From: SABY01 sp964593705 | GTDB taxonomy: Bacteria; Bacteroidota; Bacteroidia; Bacteroidales; 4484-276 | Assembly (NCBI GenBank): GCA_964593705.1 | Contig: CAZQIV010000005.1 | Coordinates: forward strand, 1-64,000 | Direction: 5' to 3' | DNA: 64,000 nt | Shown here: piece after piece, positions 35,335-43,616 of the stretch | Position numbering within the stretch: position 1 is the stretch's first letter | Layout: each line of letters opens with the position of its first letter | Program-made: the position numbers and the translations under genes | Notes under the pieces: generated by a model | Seen by the model: the letters and a program-made list of their open reading frames with translations, nothing else | Told to the model about the DNA's origin: nothing | The model's database searches: none

Positions 35335-37613
35335 AAGTTTTACTATCAATTATATCATTATTTTTAATCAGTCAGTTTGCTTTTGCAAATGATGTTTCGT
35401 TAATGGTTTTCGACAAAGAAACAAAACAGCCCATCCCCTATGCAAATGTTTGTTTTGAAGGTGTTACAACAAAAGCACAGCATTTTTCCGTTACATCCTT
35501 AAAAGGGGAAGCAACAAACCCGGTTACTGAAAAATCTCAAATTGCCATCTCTTTTGTGGGCTACAAAACTTTAATTGATACGATAAACCCGAAGGAGTCG
35601 AAAACATATTATTTGCAGCCCGATATGTTTAATATGGAGCAAGTGGTTGTTACTGCAACACGTACCGAAAAAGCGTTGAAAGATGCCCCTGTTATTACAC
35701 AGGTTATTACCGCCAAACAAATAGAATCGAGAGGCTTTAGCACTGTTCAGGATGTGCTGGAAGCAGATATGCCGGGAATTGAGTTCCAAAGGCACGGGGC
35801 AAGCAACGATATAAACATTCAGGGTATTGAAGCTCGTAATGTGTTGATACTGATTGATGGTGAAAGAATGGCAGGCGAAACCCGTGGCAATGTCGATTAT
35901 TCGAGATTGAATACCAACGATGTGGAACGTATTGAAATTATTAAAGGCGCTTCATCTGCGTTGTACGGTTCGCAAGCCATGGGGGCAGTTATCAATATCA
36001 TCACCAAAACATCAAAGCAAAAAGTTTATGCCAATATTTCATCGAAATATACAAGTTACAACGATATAAATTATTCAGGTTTAAACAAAAACGATGAGGA
36101 TTATGATTTTAAAAAGAACCTCGATAAACCCAATCTTAATGTAAGTGCGGTACTGGGTGTTAATATTAAAAAGTTTAGTTCAAAAACAAACTTTGTGATG
36201 AAAAGCACTGATGCCTACCAGTTATACGACCGCGATTCATTAACTAAAGAATATATTGATATCGACACCACTATTTATGAACCTTTACACAAAACCCCAA
36301 CAAGTATTGAAGGAACTCAGGATTACTCAATAAACCAGAAATTTGCATACCGGTTTAACGACAAATTCAGCATTGAAGCAAACGGGGCATATTATATACA
36401 CGATAAATATGATTTCTACAGGGCGGATAAAAAACATGATTTTTACGAGGACGTTTCTTATGGCTTAAAAGCAGTATATCAACCAAGTGCCGGTAAATCA
36501 GTTGTATTCTCCTATCATTCCGATACATATAATAAATATGATTACCTGGAAAAACTTGATGAGAAAGTCAGAAATTACAGCCAACGGTATCAAAACCCAA
36601 AAATTATCGGTAATTATAAAATTGGGGAAAAACAAATGCTTACCGGGGGGATTGAATATTTGCATGAGTCATTGGAATCGGATATGTTTGTTTATGGCGA
36701 AATGCAAACAAAACAGGTTAGCAATTCTGTGCTGTTTTTGCAGGACGATATAAAGTTGAATTCAAAACTAAATATAATTGCTGGAATTAGGGGCGAATAC
36801 CATACCGCTTACGGAAGCCATTTTACCCCTAAATTATCGGTTATGTATAAATGGTTGCCCTTAACATTCAGGTTAAACTATGCTGCGGGTTATCGTTCGC
36901 CGGGATTGAAAGAACTCTACATGAACTGGAGTCACCTTGGTATGTTCACCATCGTGGGAAACGAAAACCTGCAACCCGAAACAAACAATTACTTTTCGGG
37001 CTCTGTTGAACTCTCCAAATCATGGGTAAATACTTCGCTTAATATTTACAAAAATTATTTCAATAATAAAATTGAAGGGCAATGGAGCAACGACCAAACT
37101 GTTTTTCAATATCAAAACATCGAAAAGTCCAGTCTTTTAGGAATTGATTATATGTTAAAAGCGAAAATTTCTAAATCATTTATGTTTAAAGGTGGCTATT
37201 CGTATGTGAACGATAAAAACCGTAGCGATGGCGTACGCCTGTCTGGCGTTAGTCCGCATAGCGCAAATGTGCAATTAGAATATAGGTTCACCAAAGGATT
37301 TTACGAACTTACAGCCAACATTACCGGAAAATATATAGGTGCAAAAGATTTTGATGTATTAGACGAATTAGAGTACAGAGGCGATACCATTGAAGCTTAT
37401 TACAAAGTGCATTACGATAGCTATTCGACATGGAGGCTCTCGGTAAGCCAGCGTTTTTACAACTCGGTAAACCTTGTGATTGGCGTGGACAACCTATTCG
37501 ATTACACAGCAGATATGGTAACATTTAATACATCGATAACACCCGGCAGGCGATATTTTGTAAGCCTGAATGTGGCAATTGAAAAACTGTATAAACAATT
37601 CAAATCTAAATAA
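35331..37613 (+). CDS. HmuR-like TonB-dependent heme receptor
   Basis: 760 residues with a signal peptide (to FAFA), a CarboxypepD_reg-like domain (24-105), then the plug with TRTEKALKDAPVITQVIT and VEIQGIEARNVLILIDGER-like text (here INIQGIEARNVLILIDGER), IKGASSALYGSQAMGAVINIIT and a barrel with YRSPGLKELYMNWSH. That RSPxLKELY-type element with a following His occurs in heme receptors of the HmuR kind. An HmuY-like gene follows 20 bases later. Heme as ligand is well supported by context but still inferred. Confidence 0.85.
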   Translation: MKVLLSIISLFLISQFAFANDVSLMVFDKETKQPIPYANVCFEGVTTKAQHFSVTSLKGEATNPVTEKSQIAISFVGYKTLIDTINPKESKTYYLQPDMFNMEQVVVTATRTEKALKDAPVITQVITAKQIESRGFSTVQDVLEADMPGIEFQRHGASNDINIQGIEARNVLILIDGERMAGETRGNVDYSRLNTNDVERIEIIKGASSALYGSQAMGAVINIITKTSKQKVYANISSKYTSYNDINYSGLNKNDEDYDFKKNLDKPNLNVSAVLGVNIKKFSSKTNFVMKSTDAYQLYDRDSLTKEYIDIDTTIYEPLHKTPTSIEGTQDYSINQKFAYRFNDKFSIEANGAYYIHDKYDFYRADKKHDFYEDVSYGLKAVYQPSAGKSVVFSYHSDTYNKYDYLEKLDEKVRNYSQRYQNPKIIGNYKIGEKQMLTGGIEYLHESLESDMFVYGEMQTKQVSNSVLFLQDDIKLNSKLNIIAGIRGEYHTAYGSHFTPKLSVMYKWLPLTFRLNYAAGYRSPGLKELYMNWSHLGMFTIVGNENLQPETNNYFSGSVELSKSWVNTSLNIYKNYFNNKIEGQWSNDQTVFQYQNIEKSSLLGIDYMLKAKISKSFMFKGGYSYVNDKNRSDGVRLSGVSPHSANVQLEYRFTKGFYELTANITGKYIGAKDFDVLDELEYRGDTIEAYYKVHYDSYSTWRLSVSQRFYNSVNLVIGVDNLFDYTADMVTFNTSITPGRRYFVSLNVAIEKLYKQFKSK

Positions 37614-37633
37614 TAATTAAAAATAATTTTACA

Positions 37634-38251
37634 ATGAAACATTTATTAAATTTTGCGACAGTAATGCTGTTGGGTCTTGCTTTTATCTTTACTTCATGCG
37701 ACAAGGAAGGCTGTGATCCACCTGTGAACAACGATGTTGTTTCGGGAACAATAACCATTGATGCCACGGCTTATGACCAATGGGTGTATTTCTCATTTGC
37801 AGATGAAAAGATTGTTACAGTTACTGACTTTTCTACATCTTCTGCCTGGGATATAGGTTTTCACCGTCAGGATGTTCGTATAAATTGCGGTAAATCGGGT
37901 ATTGGGCAAGGAGGAACTTACAATGCAGGTAAGGTTGATTTTAGCTCTGTTGCCGAAGCTCCTGAAACAGGATATGCATTAAACGATTCTATAGAAATAC
38001 TTGAAGCGTTTGCTATGCCCCCTGTTTATGTTACTGTTCCGGGCGATACTGTTTTGGCTAAATGGATAGACATATCGTATGGACAAGCCGGTCCTGAGTA
38101 TATCATAAGCGATAATATATATGTTATTAAAACCGCTGATGGGAAATACGCCAAAATCTGGGTAAAAGACTATTTTAACGACAGTTCGGAAACCGGGCAT
38201 GTTACCATGAAATATAACTACCAACCCGATGGTAGCCGAAAGGTGGAATAG
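37634..38251 (+). CDS. HmuY-like heme-binding lipoprotein
   Basis: 205 residues, lipobox FTSC (Cys 22). The sequence follows HmuY-family order: SGTITIDATAYDQWVYFSF, WDIGFHRQDVRINCGKSG, a DFSSV segment, W-I-D-I-S-Y and a C-terminal KYAKIWVKDYF, MKYNYQPDGS. HmuY proteins take heme from host carriers and pass it to HmuR in Porphyromonas; in free-living relatives the source may be heme in decaying biomass. Its location directly after an HmuR-like receptor strongly supports the name. The hairpin at 38281 follows. Confidence 0.85.
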   Translation: MKHLLNFATVMLLGLAFIFTSCDKEGCDPPVNNDVVSGTITIDATAYDQWVYFSFADEKIVTVTDFSTSSAWDIGFHRQDVRINCGKSGIGQGGTYNAGKVDFSSVAEAPETGYALNDSIEILEAFAMPPVYVTVPGDTVLAKWIDISYGQAGPEYIISDNIYVIKTADGKYAKIWVKDYFNDSSETGHVTMKYNYQPDGSRKVE

Positions 38252-38280
38252 GGAAACGATAAAAAGTAATACCAATTAAT

Positions 38281-38319
38281 GTTTGGCTGAAAAGGCAGGT
38301 TTTGTCTTTTCAGCCAAAC
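38281..38319. promoter_or_regulatory. Perfect 14-bp hairpin after the HmuY-like gene
   Basis: GTTTGGCTGAAAAG (38281-38294) and CTTTTCAGCCAAAC (38306-38319) are exact reverse complements around an 11-base loop. No clear T run follows on the plus strand. It may separate HmuY/HmuR transcript levels from the membrane genes. It also covers a false upstream ATG for the next gene. Confidence 0.6.
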
Positions 38320-38336
38320 ATGTTAAAAAAAACATC

Positions 38337-38684
38337 ATGGGAAAAGAATTACTGCTCACAAGTACCGCCTTGGCTTTTTTTATAATTTGCCCACGTATGG
38401 CAGGGATGGTTAATCTTGTATGTAAACACTCAGAATTGTCATTGTTTAAAACAGCATTTGTAGGCTCGATTATCGCAATCCCACTGATTATGCTGATGGT
38501 TTTTATATTTTCAAGATTTGGAGTAACGGGTGCTTTGCTGTTTTGCATTTTTACTGATTTTGCAAGTGCCTTCATGCTTAAAGAAATAAGTATTAAAGCA
38601 AGTATCGAAACCATTATTATAGCAGTATTTGTACTTGTGGCAGTAAAAGTTGCACCAATGATTACCGGAATATTTGTTAAATGA
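38337..38684 (+). CDS. Small multi-pass membrane protein, unknown family
   Basis: 115 residues from ATG 38337; the ATG at 38283 lies inside the hairpin and adds no helix, so it is rejected. Four hydrophobic helices (about 5-20, 38-58, 63-80, 92-115) with CPRMAG early and IKASIETIIIAVFVLVAVK late. Nothing specific is recognised. The stop overlaps the PepSY gene start (ATGA), so it is co-translated and probably part of the heme unit. Confidence 0.6.
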   Translation: MGKELLLTSTALAFFIICPRMAGMVNLVCKHSELSLFKTAFVGSIIAIPLIMLMVFIFSRFGVTGALLFCIFTDFASAFMLKEISIKASIETIIIAVFVLVAVKVAPMITGIFVK

Positions 38685-40183
38685 TTAAGTTCTTCAAAAA
38701 ATACCACAAATGGCTAGGGTTGATTCTAACCGTTTTCATTCTATTGTTTTCTGTTTCCGGCATAATTCTCAATCATAGAGTATTATTCTCTGGAATAGAT
38801 ATTGACAGAAAATATTTACCACAAGATTATCACTATACTAATTGGAATAATGCCGCTGTAAAAGGAACCGAAAAAATAAACAATGATAGTATTTTAATTT
38901 ACGGCAATATTGGCGTGTGGCTTACTGACAGTTCTTTTAGCCGATTTAATGATTTTAATGCAGGTTTTTCGAAAGGAATAGATAACAGGAAAATCAGCAA
39001 AATATTCAAAAACTCACGAGGTGATTTATTTGCAGCTTCGTTATTTGGTTTATTTCAATATGATTATAATAAGAACGTATGGCAGAAAGTAACTTTACCT
39101 ATTGATAAAGAACGAATTGTTGATATTGCAGAAAAAGGTGATACACTGCTTGTATTGAGCCGTTCTGAATTATTAAAATCAACAGACTATTTACATTTTG
39201 CCAAGAGTAATTTACCTGAACCCGAAAACTACGCCAACAAAACCGGATTATTTAAAACATTGTGGATGATTCACAGTGGTGAAATTTATGGAATTGCAGG
39301 AAAACTATTTGTTGATATAATAGGGTTGATTTTTATTTTCCTCAGTATTACTGGGTTTATCTATTTTATGAACCCCTACGCTATAAAACGGAAAAAGAAA
39401 AAACAAAAGGAAATACAAGCCATTAAGAAATCAAGTAAATGGAATCTAAAATGGCATAACAAGATTGGATGGATAACAGTTGTATTTCTGATTATTACAA
39501 CGATAACAGGAATGTTTTTGCGACCGCCATTGCTTATCCCAATTGCCAACACGAAAGTAGATAAGATACCTTATACAATCTTAGATTCAGAAAACCCTTG
39601 GTTCGACAAACTAAGGCGAATTATTTATGATGAAAAAAATGACAGGTATAATATTGCAACACTTGCCGGCATTTATTATTCAGATGATAACTTTTCGTCA
39701 AAACTCAATAAATATAAAACCCAACCACCTTTAAGTGTAATGGGAGTTAATGTGTTTGAACCGATTGACACAAATAATAATCTTATTGGTTCATTTGAAG
39801 GTTTGTATAAATGGAACACTCAAACAGGATTCATACAAAATTACATAAGCAAGCAAGAACACAAAGAAACAAAAAGAAGGTCTGCTCCGTTTGGTAGTAA
39901 TGTTGTTACAGGATATAGCAAACACTTCAAAGGTAAAGAAGTTTATTTTGATTATAATTCGGGGGTAAATCTTATTGGAGATGGGCACTTTGTGGCAATG
40001 CCTTTAGTTATTAAACATCAGCCATTGTCGTTATAGAATCTGGCTTTGGAATTTCATACCGCACGGATTTATAAATTTTTGTTCGGGAATTTTTACATAT
40101 TGGTAGTCCCTTTATCGGGATTACTCATTTTATTCATATTAATATCAGGCTTTATTGTGTGGTATAAAAAACACAGAAGATGA
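38681..40183 (+). pseudogene. PepSY-associated membrane protein with in-frame TAG
   Basis: The frame runs 451 codons to a TAG at 40034-40036. It then continues in the same frame for 48 more codons (LALEFHTARIYKFLFGN, VVPLSGLLILFILISGFIVWYKKH) to TGA at 40181, overlapping the next ATG by ATGA. The front has KKYHKWLGLILTVFILLFSVSGI, and in the middle WHNKIGWITVVFLIITTITG, PepSY-TM/iron-regulated membrane protein style. The extra segment supplies the expected last transmembrane helix. So a sense codon (for example TGG or CAG) appears to have become TAG. Suppression or an assembly error are alternatives. Related PepSY-TM proteins often serve siderophore or heme reduction. Confidence 0.75.
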
Positions 40184-41031
40184 AAATAAAGAAACCATTT
40201 ATAGGAATTATAGCCTTTTTAATTGTCTTGTTTACAATGCCGCTCGGACATGCAGCAATGATAATAATGGAAAAAGGTTTTGGTCATGACTATATTTATC
40301 AGGCAGCAATACTAACAGGATTTATCGGTCTTTTGCTATTAATTTGGGGAGTGATTTCTGCAAATGAAAACAAAGCTACTTTTCTCGGACTTTTTGGTGG
40401 TTTGTTTATCTGGACCGGCTGGATAGAGTTTGCTTTTGTTTATTATGCAAATAGGTACGGGGTAGAACCATTGATGGTGAATGGAGAAATAGTTACTAAA
40501 CCGGAATATTTAATTTTGCCTTCCTCAGTTGGCTTTTGGGCAATATTGATGATTTATTATTTTTTGGGCACTAAATCGGGATGCCAGTTTTTTAACTGGT
40601 TTCAGAAAAAACTAAAACTTTCAAAAACCGTTGATTTTAAAGCTGTAAAACGTAATCCGGCAATGACTACTTTAATGGAATTAACTGCATTGTTGTGGAC
40701 ATTTTATTTGGTTTTACTTTTCCTTTACGACGAAAATTTCTTTGGAGAAAGACATATAATGACTTATATTGTTGCTTTTGGCTCGTTGTTTTGGTCGTTG
40801 TATTTGTTTATTAAACTTACCCGGATTTCAAAAATGGCTTATGCTATCAGATATGCCATCCCAACAGTAATAATATTTTGGAATTTTATTGAGATACTCG
40901 GTCGTTGGGATGTTTTTAAAGAAATATGGATAGAACCTTCAAAATACTGGCTCGAAATGCTTATCACAACAATAATATTTATTGGACTGCTATTAATTAC
41001 TACTTTTGAAAAAAAAAGACTGACTCAATGA
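40180..41031 (+). CDS. Polytopic membrane protein of unknown function
   Basis: 283 residues with about eight hydrophobic helices, the first containing PLGHAAMIIMEKGFGHDY. WTGWIEFAFVYYANRYG near 86 and WNFIEILGRWDVFKEIW near 230 carry conserved-looking aromatic and acidic residues. The family is not recognised. It starts inside the stop of the PepSY-type gene and is the last gene before a long gene-free stretch, so it is the probable end of the heme unit. Confidence 0.65.
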   Translation: MKIKKPFIGIIAFLIVLFTMPLGHAAMIIMEKGFGHDYIYQAAILTGFIGLLLLIWGVISANENKATFLGLFGGLFIWTGWIEFAFVYYANRYGVEPLMVNGEIVTKPEYLILPSSVGFWAILMIYYFLGTKSGCQFFNWFQKKLKLSKTVDFKAVKRNPAMTTLMELTALLWTFYLVLLFLYDENFFGERHIMTYIVAFGSLFWSLYLFIKLTRISKMAYAIRYAIPTVIIFWNFIEILGRWDVFKEIWIEPSKYWLEMLITTIIFIGLLLITTFEKKRLTQ

Positions 41032-41034
41032 AAG

Positions 41035-41190
41035 CCACCGCAAAAGCCATACACATTTGCAATTCACACAGGCTGCCTCACAGACCAAAAATTGCAAAAG
41101 AGTATGTCTTGCCAACGCACCGTAAGAATTGAAAATTGTAGCAAATTTGAAAGATAAAATGACTGAAAACAAGGAATGCCAGTGCCTAAC
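41035..41190. other. Right candidate boundary element of the iron island
   Basis: CCACCGCA...CACATTTG (41035-41059), TTGCCAACGCAC (41110-41121), TTGTAGCAAATTT (41136-41148) and GTGCCTAAC (41182-41190). The last two are exact reverse complements of 14577-14589 and 14542-14550. GTGCCTAAC/GTTAGGCAC match attC-type R-box patterns, but no full attC or integrase is seen. The rest of 41032-41859 is gene-free repeat text. Confidence 0.45.
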
Positions 41191-41332
41191 AAAGGCTATA
41201 CGTAATTTGGGTAATCTGCTGATATTGAAGTTTATAGCATTAAACGAGGTTAGTGGTAATTTGAAAGTTAATCGTTTCAAAATCCCAAACTACGCATAGC
41301 CAAACCGTAGAGTTCACCCCAACAAACCCACC

Positions 41333-41395
41333 AAAGCTCTGTCACCTCGAAGGAGCGAAGCAGCCTGCCCCGACCCTTCGGGGATTGAGAGGTCT
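41333..41395. repeat. 63-bp dispersed repeat, copy 1
   Basis: Inverted copy lies at 59405-59467 with 3 mismatches. It contains CCCCGACCCTTCGGGG, a stem. The same CTGCCCCGAC-CTTCGGGG core recurs at 41457, so the gene-free stretch has several related pieces. Function unknown; family of Bacteroidota intergenic repeats. Confidence 0.7.
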
Positions 41396-41624
41396 GTTTA
41401 ATAGTAAGGTTTTCAGCCTTTTACACAACCATGTCATTAGTAAGGAGCTTGCAGCCTGCCCCGACACTTCGGGGACTGAGAAATCTATTTTAGCCTTTGC
41501 CTGCCTTGCCGTGAGGCAGGTAATCAGCCTATTACAAAAACTTGTCATTGGTAAGGATTCGCGGGCTCGCGGAGATTGAGGTCCGCTTTGCCAGCGAGGC
41601 GGGCTCGTAAAAATATGAAATCAT

Positions 41625-41650
41625 ATCCCGAACCTTCGGGATGTTTTTTT
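41625..41650 (+). terminator. Terminator-like hairpin in repeat region
   Basis: ATCCCGAACCTTCGGGAT hairpin followed by seven T residues. It lies in the gene-free stretch between the heme unit and prmC, which runs on the minus strand. It may be a repeat-derived terminator. Confidence 0.45.
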
Positions 41651-41859
41651 GGGACTGAGGACTGCCAACTGCCAACTGCCTATCCCGAAAAATAGAAAAT
41701 TTACAATTTTCGTGATTTTTCGAGCCCGCCTTGCCGCCAGCGTAGGCTTTTGTTAAGGCGAGGCAGGGATGCACGGGCAAAGCCCGGCACTGTGGACTAA
41801 TTTTCAATAAATTTATATTCACAAATGAAGTTTCATAAAAATGGTTGTAGAACTAAGAT

Positions 41860-42729
41860 TTATATCTTCTTCCCGCTAATCATCCGGTTTCGTTCGCTTA
41901 AATCATTTTTAAGGGTAATGTTTTCAAAATTAAACCCTTCAAATAAACCGGTCATTTCAGCACCAAAGTTTTCGTTGATTTCAAAGAATACTTTTCCTCC
42001 TTTCTTGAGATGACTTTTTGAAAATTCCAGAATGATCCTGTAAAATTGAAGCGGGTCTTCATCAGCTACAAACAGCGCCTGGTGGGGCTCATAATTTAGA
42101 ACATTGGCTTTCATAAGCACTTTTTCAGCATGGCTTACGTAAGGCGGGTTACTCACAATCAAATCGTATTCCTGAAATATTGGCCAGCTATTTTTATTTA
42201 AAATATCAGTTTCAATGAGTTGAATCGACAGTCCTAAATTATCCGCATTTTTTTTTGCAACACTCAAAGCTTCCTTGCTAATGTCGCATGAGGAAACATC
42301 AAAACTTTTTCTGTGATATTTTACTGAAAGAGCAATTGCACCGCTACCGGTTCCAATATCGAGTATCGATAGCTTTTTCGCTTCCGAGGTTTCCGACAAA
42401 ATCCAAACGACCAACTCCTCGGTTTCGGGCCGTGGAATGAGTACGTTTTTATTCACCTCCAAATCCAATCCGTAAAAATTTGTTTTTCCGGTAATATACT
42501 GAATAGGCTTATGGTTTTTCAATTCTTTGCAGGCAAAATGAACTTTGAGCAACTCCGATTCAGAAATTCTTGTTTCGGGATGAAGCATGATTTTCATTTT
42601 CGGAATTTGAAGTAAGTCCTCAATTATTATTTCGAGCATCCTTTGTGCTTCGCACGGGGGAAATATTTTTTTTAGCTCATTGTAATAATGATCTCTGATA
42701 TCCTTAATTTTGTTGCTTTTAACTTTCAC
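41860..42729 (-). CDS. prmC: Release-factor glutamine N5-methyltransferase PrmC (HemK)
   Basis: 289 residues, GTG start (complement of 42727-42729). N-terminal helical domain 1-75, then the methyltransferase with SAM loop DIGTGSGAIAL near 118 and the catalytic NPPYVSHAEK near 185. Methylates the GGQ glutamine of class-I release factors. The divergent XdhC-like gene starts 20 bases away, so regulatory space is shared. Length is normal. Firm assignment. Confidence 0.95.
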   Translation of the reverse strand: MKVKSNKIKDIRDHYYNELKKIFPPCEAQRMLEIIIEDLLQIPKMKIMLHPETRISESELLKVHFACKELKNHKPIQYITGKTNFYGLDLEVNKNVLIPRPETEELVVWILSETSEAKKLSILDIGTGSGAIALSVKYHRKSFDVSSCDISKEALSVAKKNADNLGLSIQLIETDILNKNSWPIFQEYDLIVSNPPYVSHAEKVLMKANVLNYEPHQALFVADEDPLQFYRIILEFSKSHLKKGGKVFFEINENFGAEMTGLFEGFNFENITLKNDLSERNRMISGKKI

Positions 42730-42749
42730 CTGAAAAAATATTATTGGCT

Positions 42750-43508
42750 ATGGAAGACATTTTTGCAAAAATAATCGAATTAAAGCAAGCAGGAGTTAAT
42801 TCGGCACTTTGTACATTAACCGAAACCAAAGGTTCTGTTCCCCGAAAAGCAGGATCAAAAATGATTGTTACCGGGAGTGGCGAAATTTTTGGCACAGTGG
42901 GAGGGGGTAACATCGAAATGCAAATCATCGAAAATGCCGGCCGGGTAATTAAAGCAAATATTCCGGCAAAATTCTTTTTTAATCTCGAAGAAAATTTGGA
43001 GATGCATTGCGGAGGCACTGTGGAAGTGTTTATTGAGCCCATGAAAGCCCGCAACGAACTTATTATTTTTGGGGCAGGCCACGTGGGAATGGCGCTTGCC
43101 CGATTGGCAAAAACTTACGGTTTTTCTGTAGTATTTGCTGACGACAGGGAGGCTTTACTTACGAATGCCGAAAGTGAAGGGTTCGCAATAATCAAGGGCG
43201 ATTTTGTAAAGGCTGCCGAAGAATTGAAAACCAACGAGCATACTTTCCTGGTAGTAACAACACCAAAGCATAAATACGATGAAGAAGTTACTGCAATACT
43301 TGGTAAACAGCAATATAAATATCTTGGTATGATTGGCAGTCGTAAAAAAGTGGCCCTTGCTGCTACAAATTTTAAAGAGAAATACCTAATGAGCGATACC
43401 CAAATCGAAAAGATAGATATGCCCATCGGAATTCCTTTCAATGCCCAAACACCGGAGGAAATAGCCATTAGTATTCTTGCCAAATTAATCGATGTAAAAA
43501 ATAGCTGA
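42750..43508 (+). CDS. XdhC/CoxI-type molybdenum-enzyme maturation factor
   Basis: 252 residues from ATG 42750. N-terminal XdhC_CoxI domain (CTLTETKGSVPRKAGSKM, then GTVGGGNIEMQ and LEMHCGGTVEVFIEP) and C-terminal Rossmann domain (IIFGAGHVGMALARLAKTYGF near 93, KYLGMIGSRKK near 195). These proteins insert or sulfurate the Mo cofactor of xanthine-dehydrogenase-like hydroxylases. No hydroxylase gene is in view. The Mo carrier-like gene at 13982 is far away and a link is only speculative. Confidence 0.85.
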   Translation: MEDIFAKIIELKQAGVNSALCTLTETKGSVPRKAGSKMIVTGSGEIFGTVGGGNIEMQIIENAGRVIKANIPAKFFFNLEENLEMHCGGTVEVFIEPMKARNELIIFGAGHVGMALARLAKTYGFSVVFADDREALLTNAESEGFAIIKGDFVKAAEELKTNEHTFLVVTTPKHKYDEEVTAILGKQQYKYLGMIGSRKKVALAATNFKEKYLMSDTQIEKIDMPIGIPFNAQTPEEIAISILAKLIDVKNS

Positions 43509-43570
43509 TGTTCAATTTCCCATTGCTGATGACTTATTTTGATTAATAATAAATCTTAAATCATTCGGTA

Positions 43571-43596
43571 GTAGGGGTAATTATTCCCTACATTTG
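43571..43596 (+). promoter_or_regulatory. Dyad overlapping the promoter of the M14 peptidase gene
   Basis: GTAGGG-N9-CCCTAC (43571-43591) overlaps TACATTTG (43589-43596), a TAnnTTTG -7 box, 20 bases before the ATG. A protein bound to the dyad would touch the -7 element, so repression is plausible. No further copy was found by eye. Confidence 0.5.
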
Positions 43597-43616
43597 TAAT
43601 AAGCAGATAAGAAAGG

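Noticed and set aside
38283..38336. Upstream ATG for the small membrane gene
   Set aside because: It lies in the perfect hairpin at 38281-38319, and the true protein starts with a membrane helix from 38337.
41182..41190. Integron attC site
   Set aside because: The GCCTAAC box and its possible partner are present, but the folded site, cassette structure and integrase are not visible; kept only as a boundary candidate.
41532..41822. 96-residue minus-strand open frame
   Set aside because: It consists of repeat text (GCGAGGC, CCCGAACCTTCGGG) and has no protein-like pattern.
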